Part shown: positions 12,801 through 22,226 of the stretch, piece after piece
Position numbering within the stretch: the stretch's first letter is position 1
Layout of the letters: each line of letters begins with the position of its first letter
NCBI GenBank assembly: GCA_948474755.1
Contig: CAOLHI010000353.1
Coordinates: 310,001-374,000, forward strand
DNA: 64,000 bases
Reading direction: 5' to 3'
Source: Ctenosaura bakeri
Lineage: Eukaryota > Chordata > Lepidosauria > Squamata > Iguanidae
Notes under the pieces: generated by a model
Told to the model about the DNA's origin: nothing
Seen by the model: the letters and a program-made list of their open reading frames with translations, nothing else
The model's database searches: none
Program-made: the position numbers and the translations under genes

Positions 12801-13145
12801 TGTTTCCCACACGGTTTGCTCTGATTGACCCTTATTCAAATTTTCTTCCAAAAAATTTCTAAGTTCTCTTTTTGCTTTCCCCACTATTAATTCATTTTTT
12901 AACAAACTATCATTCATCCTCCAATTGTAACTTTTTCTCCCGTGGCTAATAGTTATTATAACTGGGCAATGATCTGAAAACATTCTAGGCATTATCTCCA
13001 ACTTCCTTATATCCTTTATCAATTCTAAAGAGAGGAAAATCATATCTATCCTAGACCAGGATTTAAATTGTTCCAAATAGTATGTGTATTCTTCTTTATC
13101 TCCATATACCTGTCTCCATGCATCTACCAGAGATAATTGATCCAA
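9879..13145 (-). CDS. L1 ORF2 distal part: end of endonuclease, reverse transcriptase, C-terminal Cys motif
   Basis: 1,088 codons in one open frame; the first codon shown is an internal TTG, since the natural start is at 13,669 in the other frame. Residues 31-34 (SRID) and 57-63 (SDHCPVI) are the last endonuclease motifs, including the catalytic Asp-His pair. The reverse transcriptase follows: GKVPGPDGFS, RNYRPIALLN, QNGFLPGRH, FLDAEKAFD (about 421-430), GTRQGCPLSPLLF, YADD at 527-530 with both metal-binding aspartates, then GFRVNKEKS and KYLGI. A CWKCKK...HCWWTC Cys/His motif lies near 946-962, typical of L1 ORF2. The protein nicks target DNA and copies L1 RNA from the nick. The downstream part is intact; only the junction with the endonuclease piece is broken. 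Confidence 0.93.
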   Translation of the reverse strand: MDQLSLVDAWRQVYGDKEEYTYYLEQFKSWSRIDMIFLSLELIKDIRKLEIMPRMFSDHCPVIITISHGRKSYNWRMNDSLLKNELIVGKAKRELRNFLEENLNKGQSEQTVWETSKAVMRGFFINQQAWIIKGKKAKEAKIHDLLRSKELELKKNPQNGKLLKELQVLKKQLVLLTTNEIEKKMKYAKQRQFDQANKIGRWLSYRLKKERKKRHIIEIREGKNIFHQQGKIEEIFVKYFKELFGKKIQSGEYESNMIEFLGKTRITRILESQRESLDNPITEQEVKKAIKNLKLGKVPGPDGFSAQYYKTFQEELVPLLVQVLNSIHSKVFPNTWKESNIILIPKEGKDLTDKRNYRPIALLNTDYKIFTYILADRLKGILKNWIHEDQNGFLPGRHLKNNIRVILDVIEYYQNQNQKQLAIIFLDAEKAFDNVNWSFIFGVMEKMGVGNRFLDWIKAIYCEQKANIIINGEKTKQFSIYKGTRQGCPLSPLLFITCLEALNNNIRDEKIIRGVKIKEHEIKIQAYADDLAIILEDPMSSVKKLMELLQQFGELAGFRVNKEKSLIMTKNMTLKQENDLSEISGFKITKKIKYLGITITKNNSELFDNNYKKSWGEIKEMKRWKNLQLSLLGKISAIKMNILPKMIFLFQSIPIIHNDKVFKKWEQDLSDFIWNGRKPRIKIKYLKDIKERGGLALPDFKIYYEASVLNWVKDWVNLDNRRLLNLEGYNLYFGWHAYLWYDKHKINRDFLDHYVRKSLLRVWLKVRNKLYLRIPSWVSPHEAFHKLEKNQVGEWVTYKDIIKRDGSDVRLKSKEEMIEQGYRSHWFLHRQLVERYKIDSREKGISLEENELDKIFKKEVKGTVSKMYKLLINLEYEKEVVKENMIKWAKDIGHSIELQQWEYAWKLNQEYTRSSDLKENFFKIFYRWYLTPVQISKMKKGKSTPNCWKCKKIGSFFHCWWTCDEAKKFWIKVHEQITKYLKINFPRLPEIYLLNIFEKIDVKVRRENSGILSYMICAARLVYAKRWKDTNTPTMEDWANKLYEMAEMDKLTKYLENKNNSVFKKEWEVLDPLWNEHWGKLATLGLYD

Positions 13146-13669
13146 TATATCAAAAAAAGATTTGGGGAGTTTTCTTGACTTTTTTTCTTCATATCTTTTC
13201 TATTTTTGATACTAGATCTATCTAAAAATGGATTTAATACTCCGTTCCAATCTCCCATCATAATAATCTTATGCTCATCTTTCTCTAGTTCCAACAGCTT
13301 TTCTAATAATCTTGTATAGAATCTACTTTTATTTTCTAGGGGACCATATACTCCGATTATCATTAACTTAAGATTTTTTATGGCAACCTCAACTATAATA
13401 AAATGTCCTAAATCATCACAAAAAATTTGTTTAGCTTCATGCTTATTATTAACATATATAGTTACTCCTTTTTTCTTCTTATCAATTGATGCGGAGAAGG
13501 ATTGACCTAATTTTGGATTTCTAAGATATTTTAGATCCTTATTTTTGATATGGGTTTCTTGTATCGCGACAATATCTAAATTTAATTTTTCTAATTTATG
13601 AAATATACACTTTCTTTTATATGGAGAATTTATTCCACGTACATTCCGGGTTAGAAATCTTAAATTCAT
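13124..13669 (-). pseudogene. L1 ORF2 proximal part: endonuclease N-terminus, frameshifted
   Basis: 181 codons from ATG at 13,669, ending at a stop caused by frameshift. Endonuclease/exonuclease/phosphatase fold motifs are visible: RNVRGIN (residues 8-14), IQETH with catalytic Glu38, GVYGP (about 107-111) and GDWNGVL (about 140). The frame then leaves the family pattern, and the rest of the domain continues in the frame of 9,879-13,145. The downstream frame is open only after a stop at about 13,200-13,203, so the indel lies between there and 13,145. The A4 run at 13,196-13,199 (minus sense) is the best candidate, one base short; A7 and T7 runs nearby are alternatives. ORF2 starts 27 nt after the ORF1 stop. 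Confidence 0.9.
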
Positions 13670-13696
13670 TCTAACCTGACAAACCCTTATTCAGTC

Positions 13697-14878
13697 CTAA
13701 ATTTCTTCTGTTTCTTCTACTTCCTCTTCTTCTATTTCTGGATCTATGGAGGTCTCTTCTTCCGCGATCTTTACTTCCTCTTCAGACTCTTCCTCTTGCT
13801 CAATTTCTGCTTCTTCCTTCTGACTTTTATCTATTAGTTCTTGTCTCTCTCCTACCCTTTCTCTTTGTTGTCTTTTCCCTTTCTCCAATTTTTGAGTGGA
13901 AGGCAAATTCTCTTTACTGTTTTCTTCCTCTTGTTCTTGTTCCAGTAAGTCCTCCTCCAATTTATTCAATTCGTCTTTATGTTTCCTCAAAAATTCCTTT
14001 GCTTTTACAATCGAGTTCAATATTACTTTTCTTTGTTTCCAAACAAAGGAGATTCCTTCTGTCTTCTCCCACGTATATCGGATTTCCTGTTTTCTTAGTA
14101 CTTGAGTTATAAATCCATATTCTCTACGTCGCTTCAGCAAGGTTGGGTGAACGTCCTTAAAAATCTTGATCTCATTTCCATTTATCGTTAATTTTTTTGT
14201 ATAGCTTCGTTGTAGCACCAAATCCTTTACTCTTTCCCGGAGAAAATAGATGACAATGTCACGTGGAATGTTTCTTCTTTTGGCTACTGTCGAATTTACC
14301 CTGAAGATCTTGTCTATTTCCAAGTCCAGTTGTTCTGGGATCCAATCAATGTATTGGGCCAGAGGTTTAATTAATCTTTCATATAAATCCTCTTGAGGAT
14401 GTTCTCGTAAACCTCTTACCTTGATTGATTTATTTCTGCTTTTAATGTCCATTGATAATGTAGATCTCTCTAAATCTTCTGTTCTTCCTTCCATCTTTGT
14501 TACTTGCTCCTCCACTTTCATAGTCTTCTCTTCTATCTCCTTGACTTTCTCTTTCACATTTTTCAATTCCATTGTAATGTTGTCTAATTTATTTGTAAAC
14601 ATTTCCATTTCTTTTTTCATGTCCGCCCTTATTTCAGCTCTCATTTGCTTCATTTCTATCCTTGTCTCTCTCATTTCATTTTGAAAGGTCTTAGTCAATC
14701 TTTTTAATTCCTCCACAATATCTAATCCTCCACTCTGAAATGATCCTTGACCTTCAGCAGGTGTTGTCTTTGTCTCAGTGGATGGCATCTTAAGATCTAA
14801 TGAAGTTCTTCTTTGAAGCATAGTCTGAATTTGGGTTTGGGCGCCTGCTGCAGCTTTCCTTTTTCCAGCTCCCATCAT
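13697..14878 (-). CDS. L1 ORF1 protein (RNA-binding, coiled coil), intact
   Basis: 393 aa, from an ATG at 14,878 directly after the 5'UTR. Order: short basic N-terminus (1-50), heptad-rich coiled coil (about 52-140) for trimerisation, an RRM-like core starting SIKVRGLREHP (about 150-161) through RDIVIYFLRER (about 205-216), then the C-terminal domain with IKIFKDVHPTLLKRRREY (about 237-254), matching the conserved arrangement of L1 ORF1p. ORF1p coats L1 RNA and acts as a nucleic acid chaperone. Odd: after the CTD, about residues 300-393 form a highly charged, glutamate-rich tail (for example EEEVEETEEI at the end) not present in the mammalian proteins I know. No frameshift or internal stop. 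Confidence 0.93.
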   Translation of the reverse strand: MMGAGKRKAAAGAQTQIQTMLQRRTSLDLKMPSTETKTTPAEGQGSFQSGGLDIVEELKRLTKTFQNEMRETRIEMKQMRAEIRADMKKEMEMFTNKLDNITMELKNVKEKVKEIEEKTMKVEEQVTKMEGRTEDLERSTLSMDIKSRNKSIKVRGLREHPQEDLYERLIKPLAQYIDWIPEQLDLEIDKIFRVNSTVAKRRNIPRDIVIYFLRERVKDLVLQRSYTKKLTINGNEIKIFKDVHPTLLKRRREYGFITQVLRKQEIRYTWEKTEGISFVWKQRKVILNSIVKAKEFLRKHKDELNKLEEDLLEQEQEEENSKENLPSTQKLEKGKRQQRERVGERQELIDKSQKEEAEIEQEEESEEEVKIAEEETSIDPEIEEEEVEETEEI

Positions 14879-16278
14879 CTTGCCAAATTATTTCAAATTT
14901 CAAATTCTTTCTTTACCTTACTTTCTTTACTCTTACGTTTACTTTCTCAGTCCTCCAACACCCTCTGTCACTCTCCTCCAACAATTTCCTTCACTTCTCC
15001 CACTGCTTTCACTCACTTTCAAACAGCTTCCTCCCGGTCTTCCTTCTTGATTTCTCACTTCCCCACCTTCTCTTCCACCAGCAACTACTTCTCCTTTACC
15101 ATCCACCGATCCTCTATCTCCTCTCTTACTCTTACTGTTTTCAGGAAGTTTTCAAAGACTACCGGGGCTGTCAGAGCGCTCTCTTCCAACAGCCTTCTTT
15201 TGCCTCTCTCTATCTGCAAGTGCTCTTCCTGGACCGTCTTTTAACACGCTCAATCACAGATCTTCCTCAGCTTCAGTTTCCACAATACCTTTCGGGACTA
15301 TCTTCTGCAGGCCACCGTTACAACTATCTTTCAGCTTCCTCCACCCGTTCGTTTCAGTCTTCAACTTCTCTATCACCACCCAGTCTCGTTCTCCAGCCTT
15401 CCGCGCCTCTCTCTCTCTCCCTCAGCTCGTAACGCTCCCGTCCACGAACCTTCCGTTTCTTCTCCCTCTGCCTTCAAGCCTTCCAACTTTTACCCCTCCC
15501 GATCCTTTCGTGAGCTTTCAAACCTCTTTCACTCTGATCTCTTCTGCCTCTTTACAATAGCAAACAGCACTCCGCCCTCCGTGTCTTCAGTCTCTCCGTC
15601 CCTCCGTCCCCTTCAATCCTCCATTTTATGTCACTGACACCGCGTTTTCTCACTTTCTACTTTCACTTTCTTCCACTTACTTTTTTCCTCTTTATTAATT
15701 TACCAGGCTTCGCTGTCACTCATTCTGCTCTTACAGCGAGTTCCAGTCTAATACTGAATCAGCAAAGTCCTTTTTACTAAGATTCTCGAGGGCACTTAAA
15801 CCCTTTTCAAAAAAGAAAAAGAAAAAAAGCTCCGCGTCTTTGGGAGTCACTCTCCCCAGCCAAGACTCATCTGAAGCTAGAGTCCACTATTTCAATGAGC
15901 CCCTCAATAAAGATGAAGCAGGATCCACTTACCCCAATGGTGAATTTAAATAAGATTTTAAAATCCCGATGTTTACCAGGACTGCTTGTTTGTATCGGTG
16001 GTCTGTGGCTTAGCCCAAAAGGCTTCCTGGAGTGGTAATGGCGGTTCTGCGATCCGATCTTCACGATCAGCTTGATCTCTCTTCTCCACACTCCAATTCA
16101 CAAATTGCTGATCTCGGATCCCCCTCGAATCGCCCCTGAGATCCTCTTTCCAGGGGATCTTTATTCCCTCTCGAGAAAAAAAGTTTTTATATGGGAATTC
16201 CGACCTCTCCAGGCAAATCAGCTCCTGCAGCTCCGCAGGGACCTAACCTGTCGCCACGTTTCCTCCACCGGAAGTCTC
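14879..16278 (-). promoter_or_regulatory. L1 5'UTR with presumed internal promoter
   Basis: 1.4 kb between the duplication and the ORF1 start. The minus strand begins GGAGACTTCCGGTGGAGG, which includes an ETS-like CTTCCGG. The first few hundred bases are GC-richer with CpGs, as expected for an internal polymerase II promoter of a full-length L1. Near 16,035 the minus strand holds CCGCCATTA, similar to a YY1 site, but far from the start. From about 14,930 to 15,660 the plus strand is almost all pyrimidine, so the transcript is purine-rich there. The promoter role is inferred from position. Confidence 0.75.
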
Positions 16279-16296
16279 CAGAAAGCAGCATTTTCT
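16279..16296. repeat. Target-site duplication, 5' side of L1
   Basis: Same 18 bp as 9,237-9,254 (CAGAAAGCAGCATTTTCT), immediately before the L1 5' end. Confidence 0.95.
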
Positions 16297-16650
16297 ATGC
16301 AGGAAACAACCTTTTCTGCATGCACAATAATATACCAACACAGAAATATTAACATCTTCACAGAAAATATTGTTTTCTATGCCAATCAGGCAAATGTGAA
16401 TTTTACACAGAATAAATCCCCAGTTACAACAGTTTATGTTCTGGAATTAATATTTCTGTGCTGAAAAAATCCACTCTATTTTCTTGTGTAGATTATGTTG
16501 ATTTCTGAACAAAACTACTAGGTGGGACTTTTTTTTTCACAGAATAAGTCCTGAATTGTGAATAGCCTTCAAAAACTGCATGGTTTTCAAATACTTTCTG
16601 ATGGCAGGAAGAAAATTGCTGAAATTACTTGTTACTTTTAAGAAGAAACT
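16297..16650. repeat. AT-rich 'CAGAAAA' repeat, right part (split by L1)
   Basis: Continues the sequence left of the L1: short units such as TTTTCTGCATGCACAATAAT and ATTTCTGTGCTGAAAA, then 'cacagaataagtcctgaattgtgaatagccttcaaaaactgcatggttttcaa', which recurs at 31,670-31,720 and 62,385-62,440. Confidence 0.65.
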
Positions 16651-19600
16651 TGATGAAGAATTACATTCCTATATCACATTTGGGGATATCAGACCAGGAG
16701 AAGTTATTTAATTAACTGTACTTAATGATACATGATTTTAGCTAAAATATGTAAATGAAGGGAAATTGCATACAAAAAGTTTATGCACATTAAAAAACAA
16801 GTTTATGCACATTTAAAAAAAACACACTGTGATGAAAATAGCTTCTGATTTGATTCAAAACAGACACCACTGGTATGGATTTGGAAATATACTAATTTTT
16901 CCAGCCCAAGTTGCCGTGGGTGCTGCCAAGTTATTTCTCAAGAAAAGGAACATTCAGTGAACAATATCACTATTGAGCCTGCTTCCAAACTGAACACAAA
17001 CAGAGTTTAAATAAAATTAGCAGAGCTATACGATTAATGTTTATTGCTAAGTGAGTCCCACTATGTTTAATGGGGTGTAGATCTGTGTGCATGTTTCCAG
17101 GGCTGCAGCTCCAATTTCTCTCAAGGCATTTCCAGGGAAATGACCAAAGACCTTAACCAATAGCAATGTTTGACCTACAAATATAAACAAGTACAGTATC
17201 AATTCCTTTAAAAAAAAAAAGTGTGACTTTGAACCTTACATACCACAAAACGATGTGACAAATTTGATTTGAGATCTGCCTTTCTATTGTACTGCCTTTC
17301 TTGGAAGACTTATACAAGCATTATTGGAAGAGGTAGTTGCATATACAGGAAGACTTAGTGAAATTTTGGGAATGCATTTATGAGAAAGATTAGAATAACT
17401 GTAAATCTTTCAACTTCTGAGAGATATAGCATATTGAATGGTCAGAGCAAAACATACAGCTTGGAAGAAACAAATATACATCTCTGCCCTGTTTTTATGG
17501 TTATGTTGAATGGTCTTCAGAATAAATGTGGGAATGGGAATAAATGTGGTCTACCTCTAATGCAGACAGTATGAAAGCACAAGTGATGGTAAAGGATTTT
17601 ATCCAGTTGTATGGACTGTGCAATTTTTAACAGTGTCTAGAACTACACAAACATACACACACAAAGAGAGAGGGAGAGATTGCCACAAATTAATTTGTAA
17701 CTATGTCTAATTTTCTTCACTACAACATCTTTGAGAAAGCTTGACTGAGTCTGTGCTGTTTCTAAATTGCACTGCAAAAACCAGCTACAGAAATGCCTTA
17801 TTGAGTCATCTTCAGTGTTCCCTGAAAATGACATGCAGCTTTACTGGCATTCCAAAGGCTATAACTTGAACAGATGTAACTTACTGTAAGCAATAATCCA
17901 ATGTGCAGCCCTCCACTGATGCTTATCTTAAGATTATATTTGAAACATGCATGTCACTTTAAATCTTTGTCAGTTATCCTCACAATATCCCCACAAGGCA
18001 ACTTGGGCAGTTGCAGTTTGTCTAGTGATGTGGCCAAGGCCAATTCAATTAAATGGGGCAGAAGCTGAGCTCTTAGGGGTAAACTCTTCAGTTCTGCCTT
18101 CTGTGCAGTAGATTTTTGACTTCTAGTTTGTTCAACGATGGTAACAAAGAAATGACTTATCTGAACCACCCTTCAATTTCTGTTTCTCAGATGAATAAAG
18201 TGAGAAGGACTAAAATTAGGATAACCATGAGTTGGGATTGTGTGAACACTGAATAACACTATTCAGTTTTGGTACTAAAACAATGTCCATGGTTCAAATC
18301 CTTGCATACTATGTGCATGTCTTTTGCACCAAGCTCAAATTATTATGTACAATATCTCAGGAACACTCATGCATAGCTCGGAAGTAAATGGCAAGAATAA
18401 CTAGGAAGTTGTTATTACCCGCTTTTCACAATAACCAGATGGTAGCTTCTATTATTAGTAGGATGGCAAATCTGCTCTAGTTTTCAGCTCATACTTTGAA
18501 GGACAAATCCAAAGTATTCAACCTTAACCTCGCAAAGTTTTTATCACATTGGTTTGTTGATTTAGAGTTCAGATTAAAATCCACAGTTGATTCATCCCCA
18601 GTGACATGGAAGTCCCTAGGTGGCACTGCTAATCATGGATAGATAACTGAATTGCATTATGTTTGAACTTTCACCTGGGATAAAAGTATTCCTTTCAAGA
18701 TATAATAATTGCTTTTAGTTACTTTTCTAGTTATGGACTGTTATAGTAGAGGTAGAATATCAGATAATTCAAGCACTGGCTCATACTACTTTTTATGCTT
18801 TATTGCAAGCTGTGAAGTGATAACAAGATGAAAGTGTGTTTTGTACCACAATCCAGAAGTTTGTAACATTCAAGTGTTTACTTTAAAAAAAGCTAATAGT
18901 TTCTTTCAAAATATGCAAGGAACAAACTACTTTAAGTTGTCTTTGAACTTCAAGAATATATCCAATTACACATAAATTTCCAATCTCTGCTATCAAATAT
19001 GCACTCCAGGTTCTGAAAATCTCATCAACACAAGGAATGATCCTGGTTCAATCAAGATCTCCCTCCCTTCATCTGAAATTGAACAATGTTCATTATCTTG
19101 AGAAGCAGGCAATCATGCTGGTGTGTGGTTGGCCAGGAATTAGTATACTGGCATTAATGTCTCTGTCCAGACATTTGCTGGTATTTGGATTAGAATCAAC
19201 TTGCACCCACTAAGACAAGTACCGTCTAGATTAGGCACATGCATGTCTATAAAATTTGTTCTTTTTTACTTGTGGTTCATGACCAGTCTCTACCATATTT
19301 GTTTTAAAGAATAAAATTCATCCCTTTTGGGATGTGTGTGTGTGTGCGTGCATACGTGTGCCTGTTTCAGATGTGTATGTTTTGTGTGCATTTCTACAAC
19401 TGCTCACATTGCTTGCATATATTCCCCAAATTGACTGTAGTATAGTCCTGTTGTGTTTTATGCACCTTTATATGCACCTTTTCAAAGTTACACACCATTT
19501 TTCAGAAGCAGCCAGAGAATTCCATTCATATGCCAGTTGTGTCTAGTATGAGGCTCATCTTGGAAGTGTGGACTTGGAGGAAGTCCTCCCAAATAGCCAG

Positions 19601-20350
19601 CTGGGAGAGATTCTTCACATATCCTACCTGTAAGACATCTAAAGGAGAAGGCTGAAAGCTAAATAATTCTGGTGCACACAGGTGCATACTCTCGACAGCA
19701 TTTTTAAAAGGTGTCATCAAAATATGAAATGAGAACAATGATTTTCTGGAGGCACATGTTGAAGAAATAGGGACTCTCCCTAGCAAGTAAGTGTGAAACT
19801 TGTCTGCTTTGATTTCCAACTTTTTCTATGAGTCAACAAATGATACTGCTTTTCTCCTTCATCTCTTAAATTTGATGCCTAATCTTTCCCTTTCATGCTG
19901 CCCATTTTTTGCTCAGTATTTTGAGAAATGCACTCTTTAACCCCTTCGGTGGTATAAGCAAACCTGAAAACCCAAGAGTGCTTACAAGAGGAACCTCTCT
20001 TTGAAATCATGTTCTTTTGAGACAAAAAGGCTCCCAGAAACTCTCTAAGATCACTAGTTCAAGATTCCATTCATTGACTTACTTTTTCTTTAATGTCTGC
20101 TTGTACTCACTTTGATGCAGCTACAAAAGGTCCAGTTCTTCTGCCACAATAAAGAAGCTTTGAAGCTAGAATGGGCTTGTTCTGAAAAGAAGAGATTTTC
20201 TGCTTCACCTCTTTGCTCTTTTCCTTTAGCTGTATGTGCAACACCATTAATCTTGGAATCAGTAGAGATATAGATAAACTTCTGAAATCTTTATATCATT
20301 CCTCTCTTTCACTATCTATGCATACAATGTCAACACAAGCTGTTAGTTCC
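16651..20350. other. AT-rich spacer
   Basis: About 3.7 kb of unique-looking sequence. A short TG/GC alternating run lies at 19,331-19,360. No splice-bounded open frame, RNA gene or recognisable repeat was found. Confidence 0.4.
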
Positions 20351-20385
20351 CTGTTGTTGTTGTGTGCCTTCAAATTGCTTTCCAT
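20351..20385 (-). mobile_element. SINE, tail part (interrupted)
   Basis: (TTG)n followed by 'tgtgtgccttcaaattgctttcc', the tail of the same SINE type as 2591-2756. It breaks off where a CR1 end begins and resumes near 20,636. Confidence 0.6.
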
Positions 20386-20634
20386 GCTAAACCTAAAAGA
20401 GATTCCATCGAAACATTAGGAAGAACTTTCTGATGGTAAGAGCAGTTTGGCAGTAGAATACACTGCGTTAAATTGGGGTGGAGTCTCCTGCTTTGGGCGG
20501 TTTTAAAGAGAAGTTGGATAGCCATCTGATAGGAATGCTTTGATGGTGCATTCCTGCGTGGCAATGAGTTGGACTCAAAGGCCCTTGTGGTCTCTTCCAA
20601 CTCTATGGTTTTGTGATACTATGATTCTGTCACT
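20386..20634 (+). mobile_element. CR1-type LINE 3' end, inserted in a SINE
   Basis: 'gaaacattaggaagaactttctgatggtaagagcagtttggcagtagaatacactgc' through 'ggcccttgtggtctcttccaactctatgg' is the common reptile CR1-type 3' region, ending in 'actatgattctg', a degenerate ATTCTATG array. The reading frame is only partly kept. Its flanks are the two parts of one SINE. Confidence 0.8.
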
Positions 20635-20635
20635 G

Positions 20636-20810
20636 AATTTTCTGAGAGGACGTAGTACACCCAAGGTCACCCAGTAGGTTTCCATGGCCCAAGCCAGGGC
20701 CCTTCTCCTACTCAATGCTGACTTCTATCCTTGAATAGGAGATGGAAACTCCCCAGGTTCCTGTAATTAAACTCTGCCACCATCCACTGAATCAAAAATC
20801 CCTGTCTTAG
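20636..20810 (-). mobile_element. SINE, remaining part
   Basis: Resumes with 'ctgagaggacgtagtacacccaaggtcacccagtaggtttccatggccc', the central and inverted B-box region of the SINE that begins at 20,351. Confidence 0.55.
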
Positions 20811-21460
20811 TAGCACAGTGGGATGTCACAAGGGAACCAACAGTCTTTAAGCTTATAGATCCCTTTCCCCCACCCTCACCTCCCTCTGGGAGAGAGGCAT
20901 TTTATCTACATATGTCACAGACAAGCATGTGGAAATAGACAGAGTATGGAGTTCTTTAAAGGAAAGCATTTATGCTAAGAACAGGAAATATAAAACAGGT
21001 ATCACTCTACATGGGAGGCTTCTTCCCCCTAGGTTTGCTTAGTAGTTACAAGTTACAGACAGTTACATCGTATCAGCCAGAGTTTCCAAAAGAACAGAAA
21101 TCATAATGTGACTATCTAAGAAACACCCTAGCTACTCACAACATTGATCAGGTTCTGAGATGATATGCAGAGGCAGAGCCAGGAGGCGGGGCCTAGCTGG
21201 GACCTACCTGCAACCAGCGATATGCTTCCTCTGGTTGATGTCTTTGTTCTTCTCTCTGCCTCGTGGTCCCCTGAAGTTCTTTAAAACTTCTTGACCAAGG
21301 CATCTCAAAGATTCTCCCCTCTCTCCCCCTGATTGGACAACTATCTCTAATGGCCTGTGATGTCCCCTGTGATGCTGGCCACAAAAAAAATGTAACCTAA
21401 CCCAGCATCTCATTAATCCTTTGTATGCCTGGATGGAAAACTATCTTCCTTCAGCTCTGT
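20811..21460. other. Spacer
   Basis: Moderately GC-rich, no gene or repeat recognised. Confidence 0.35.
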
Positions 21461-21535
21461 TACCTGAATAATGGGAACCCTCATTATCACAAGCAGTGCT
21501 CAAAACACTACACCACACTGGCTGGTTTCTCAAGT
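21461..21535 (-). mobile_element. SINE head fragment
   Basis: 'cacaagcagtgctcaaaacactacaccacactggctgg' is, in reverse, the tRNA-like head (ccagtgtggtgtagtg...) of a Sauria-type SINE. Only the head remains. Confidence 0.6.
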
Positions 21536-21755
21536 ACACTTAATTCATAATACAATTAATCAAATGATGTTGCATTTATGAATCATCCAATAAATCACAG
21601 AAATCTTAAGTTGGAAAATGATTATCATGTTGTTGCTGTGCCAGAGATTCCTTGCACCCCTTAAATTCAGTTCATTGACAGGAAGACTGTGAGCAGTTTA
21701 GCCATCTAGATATTGAGCTGTAGCTCCAAGCAATCCTCACCATTGGCTGTGTCAA

Positions 21756-21766
21756 TGAAATGTCAA
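21756..21766. repeat. Target-site duplication, left
   Basis: TGAAATGTCAA, identical to 22,216-22,226, next to a T10 run that is the poly(A) of a minus-strand insertion. Confidence 0.75.
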
Positions 21767-22215
21767 GTTTTTTTTTTATTAAAATAGATGTTTTACATAC
21801 ATCTCCACTTTAGACATCTTGTAATTTTGATTGTATAGATAAAACCACAAGAAAAGAAAAAGGAAATATAATTATGCATTATAACTCATTGTCTTTCAAT
21901 AAACATTTCTTATATTTGCGGCCCAATATACAATCTACCTTTTTCTATAATTCATTTCTCGATCCTCTAAGGATCCTTTACTTGGATACTTTATTTTCCA
22001 ACACCTCCACTTCCTACTTTCTTTACTCGGTTTTCCTTTTCCTCTTATCTCTATTCTCTCTCTTTTCAATATCCCTGTTGGCTGACCTATTAATGTATAC
22101 TTTTGCTTATTTGTCTTTTTCAGCTTTTCCATTAAACATATTTATTTTACTCCTCTTGGCATATCTTTGTCCAGTTATCTTCTATGTATCTCTTTAACTC
22201 CATCATTTCATTATT
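21767..22215 (-). mobile_element. 5'-truncated LINE (L1-like) insertion
   Basis: A 449-bp insert with a poly(T) start (poly(A) on the minus strand) and an 11-bp target-site duplication on both sides (21,756-21,766; 22,216-22,226), the mark of target-primed reverse transcription. Composition resembles the 3' part of the full L1 at 9,255 (T/C-rich on the plus strand, AT-rich tail), but I could not align it by eye, so L1 membership is inferred. No coding frame remains. Confidence 0.65.
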
Positions 22216-22226
22216 TGAAATGTCAA
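22216..22226. repeat. Target-site duplication, right
   Basis: TGAAATGTCAA, second copy. Confidence 0.75.

Larger units (their letters stand above)
9255..16278 (-). mobile_element. Full-length L1 LINE retrotransposon
   Basis: Complete 7.0-kb non-LTR element on the minus strand: 5'UTR (14,879-16,278), ORF1 (13,697-14,878), 27-nt spacer, ORF2 (9,879-13,669, one frameshift), 3'UTR and an A-rich tail that reads AAAGAAAG at its end. It is flanked by an 18-bp perfect target-site duplication (9,237-9,254 and 16,279-16,296). L1 identity rests on the coiled-coil/RRM-type ORF1, the apurinic-type endonuclease, the YADD reverse transcriptase and the C-terminal Cys/His motif. The family retrotransposes by target-primed reverse transcription, with ORF1p and ORF2p binding their own mRNA. 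Full length, matching duplications and a single visible lesion suggest recent activity. Confidence 0.96.

Noticed and set aside
10477..14684. Plus-strand frames of 60-99 codons
   Set aside because: Antisense shadows of L1 ORF1 and ORF2.
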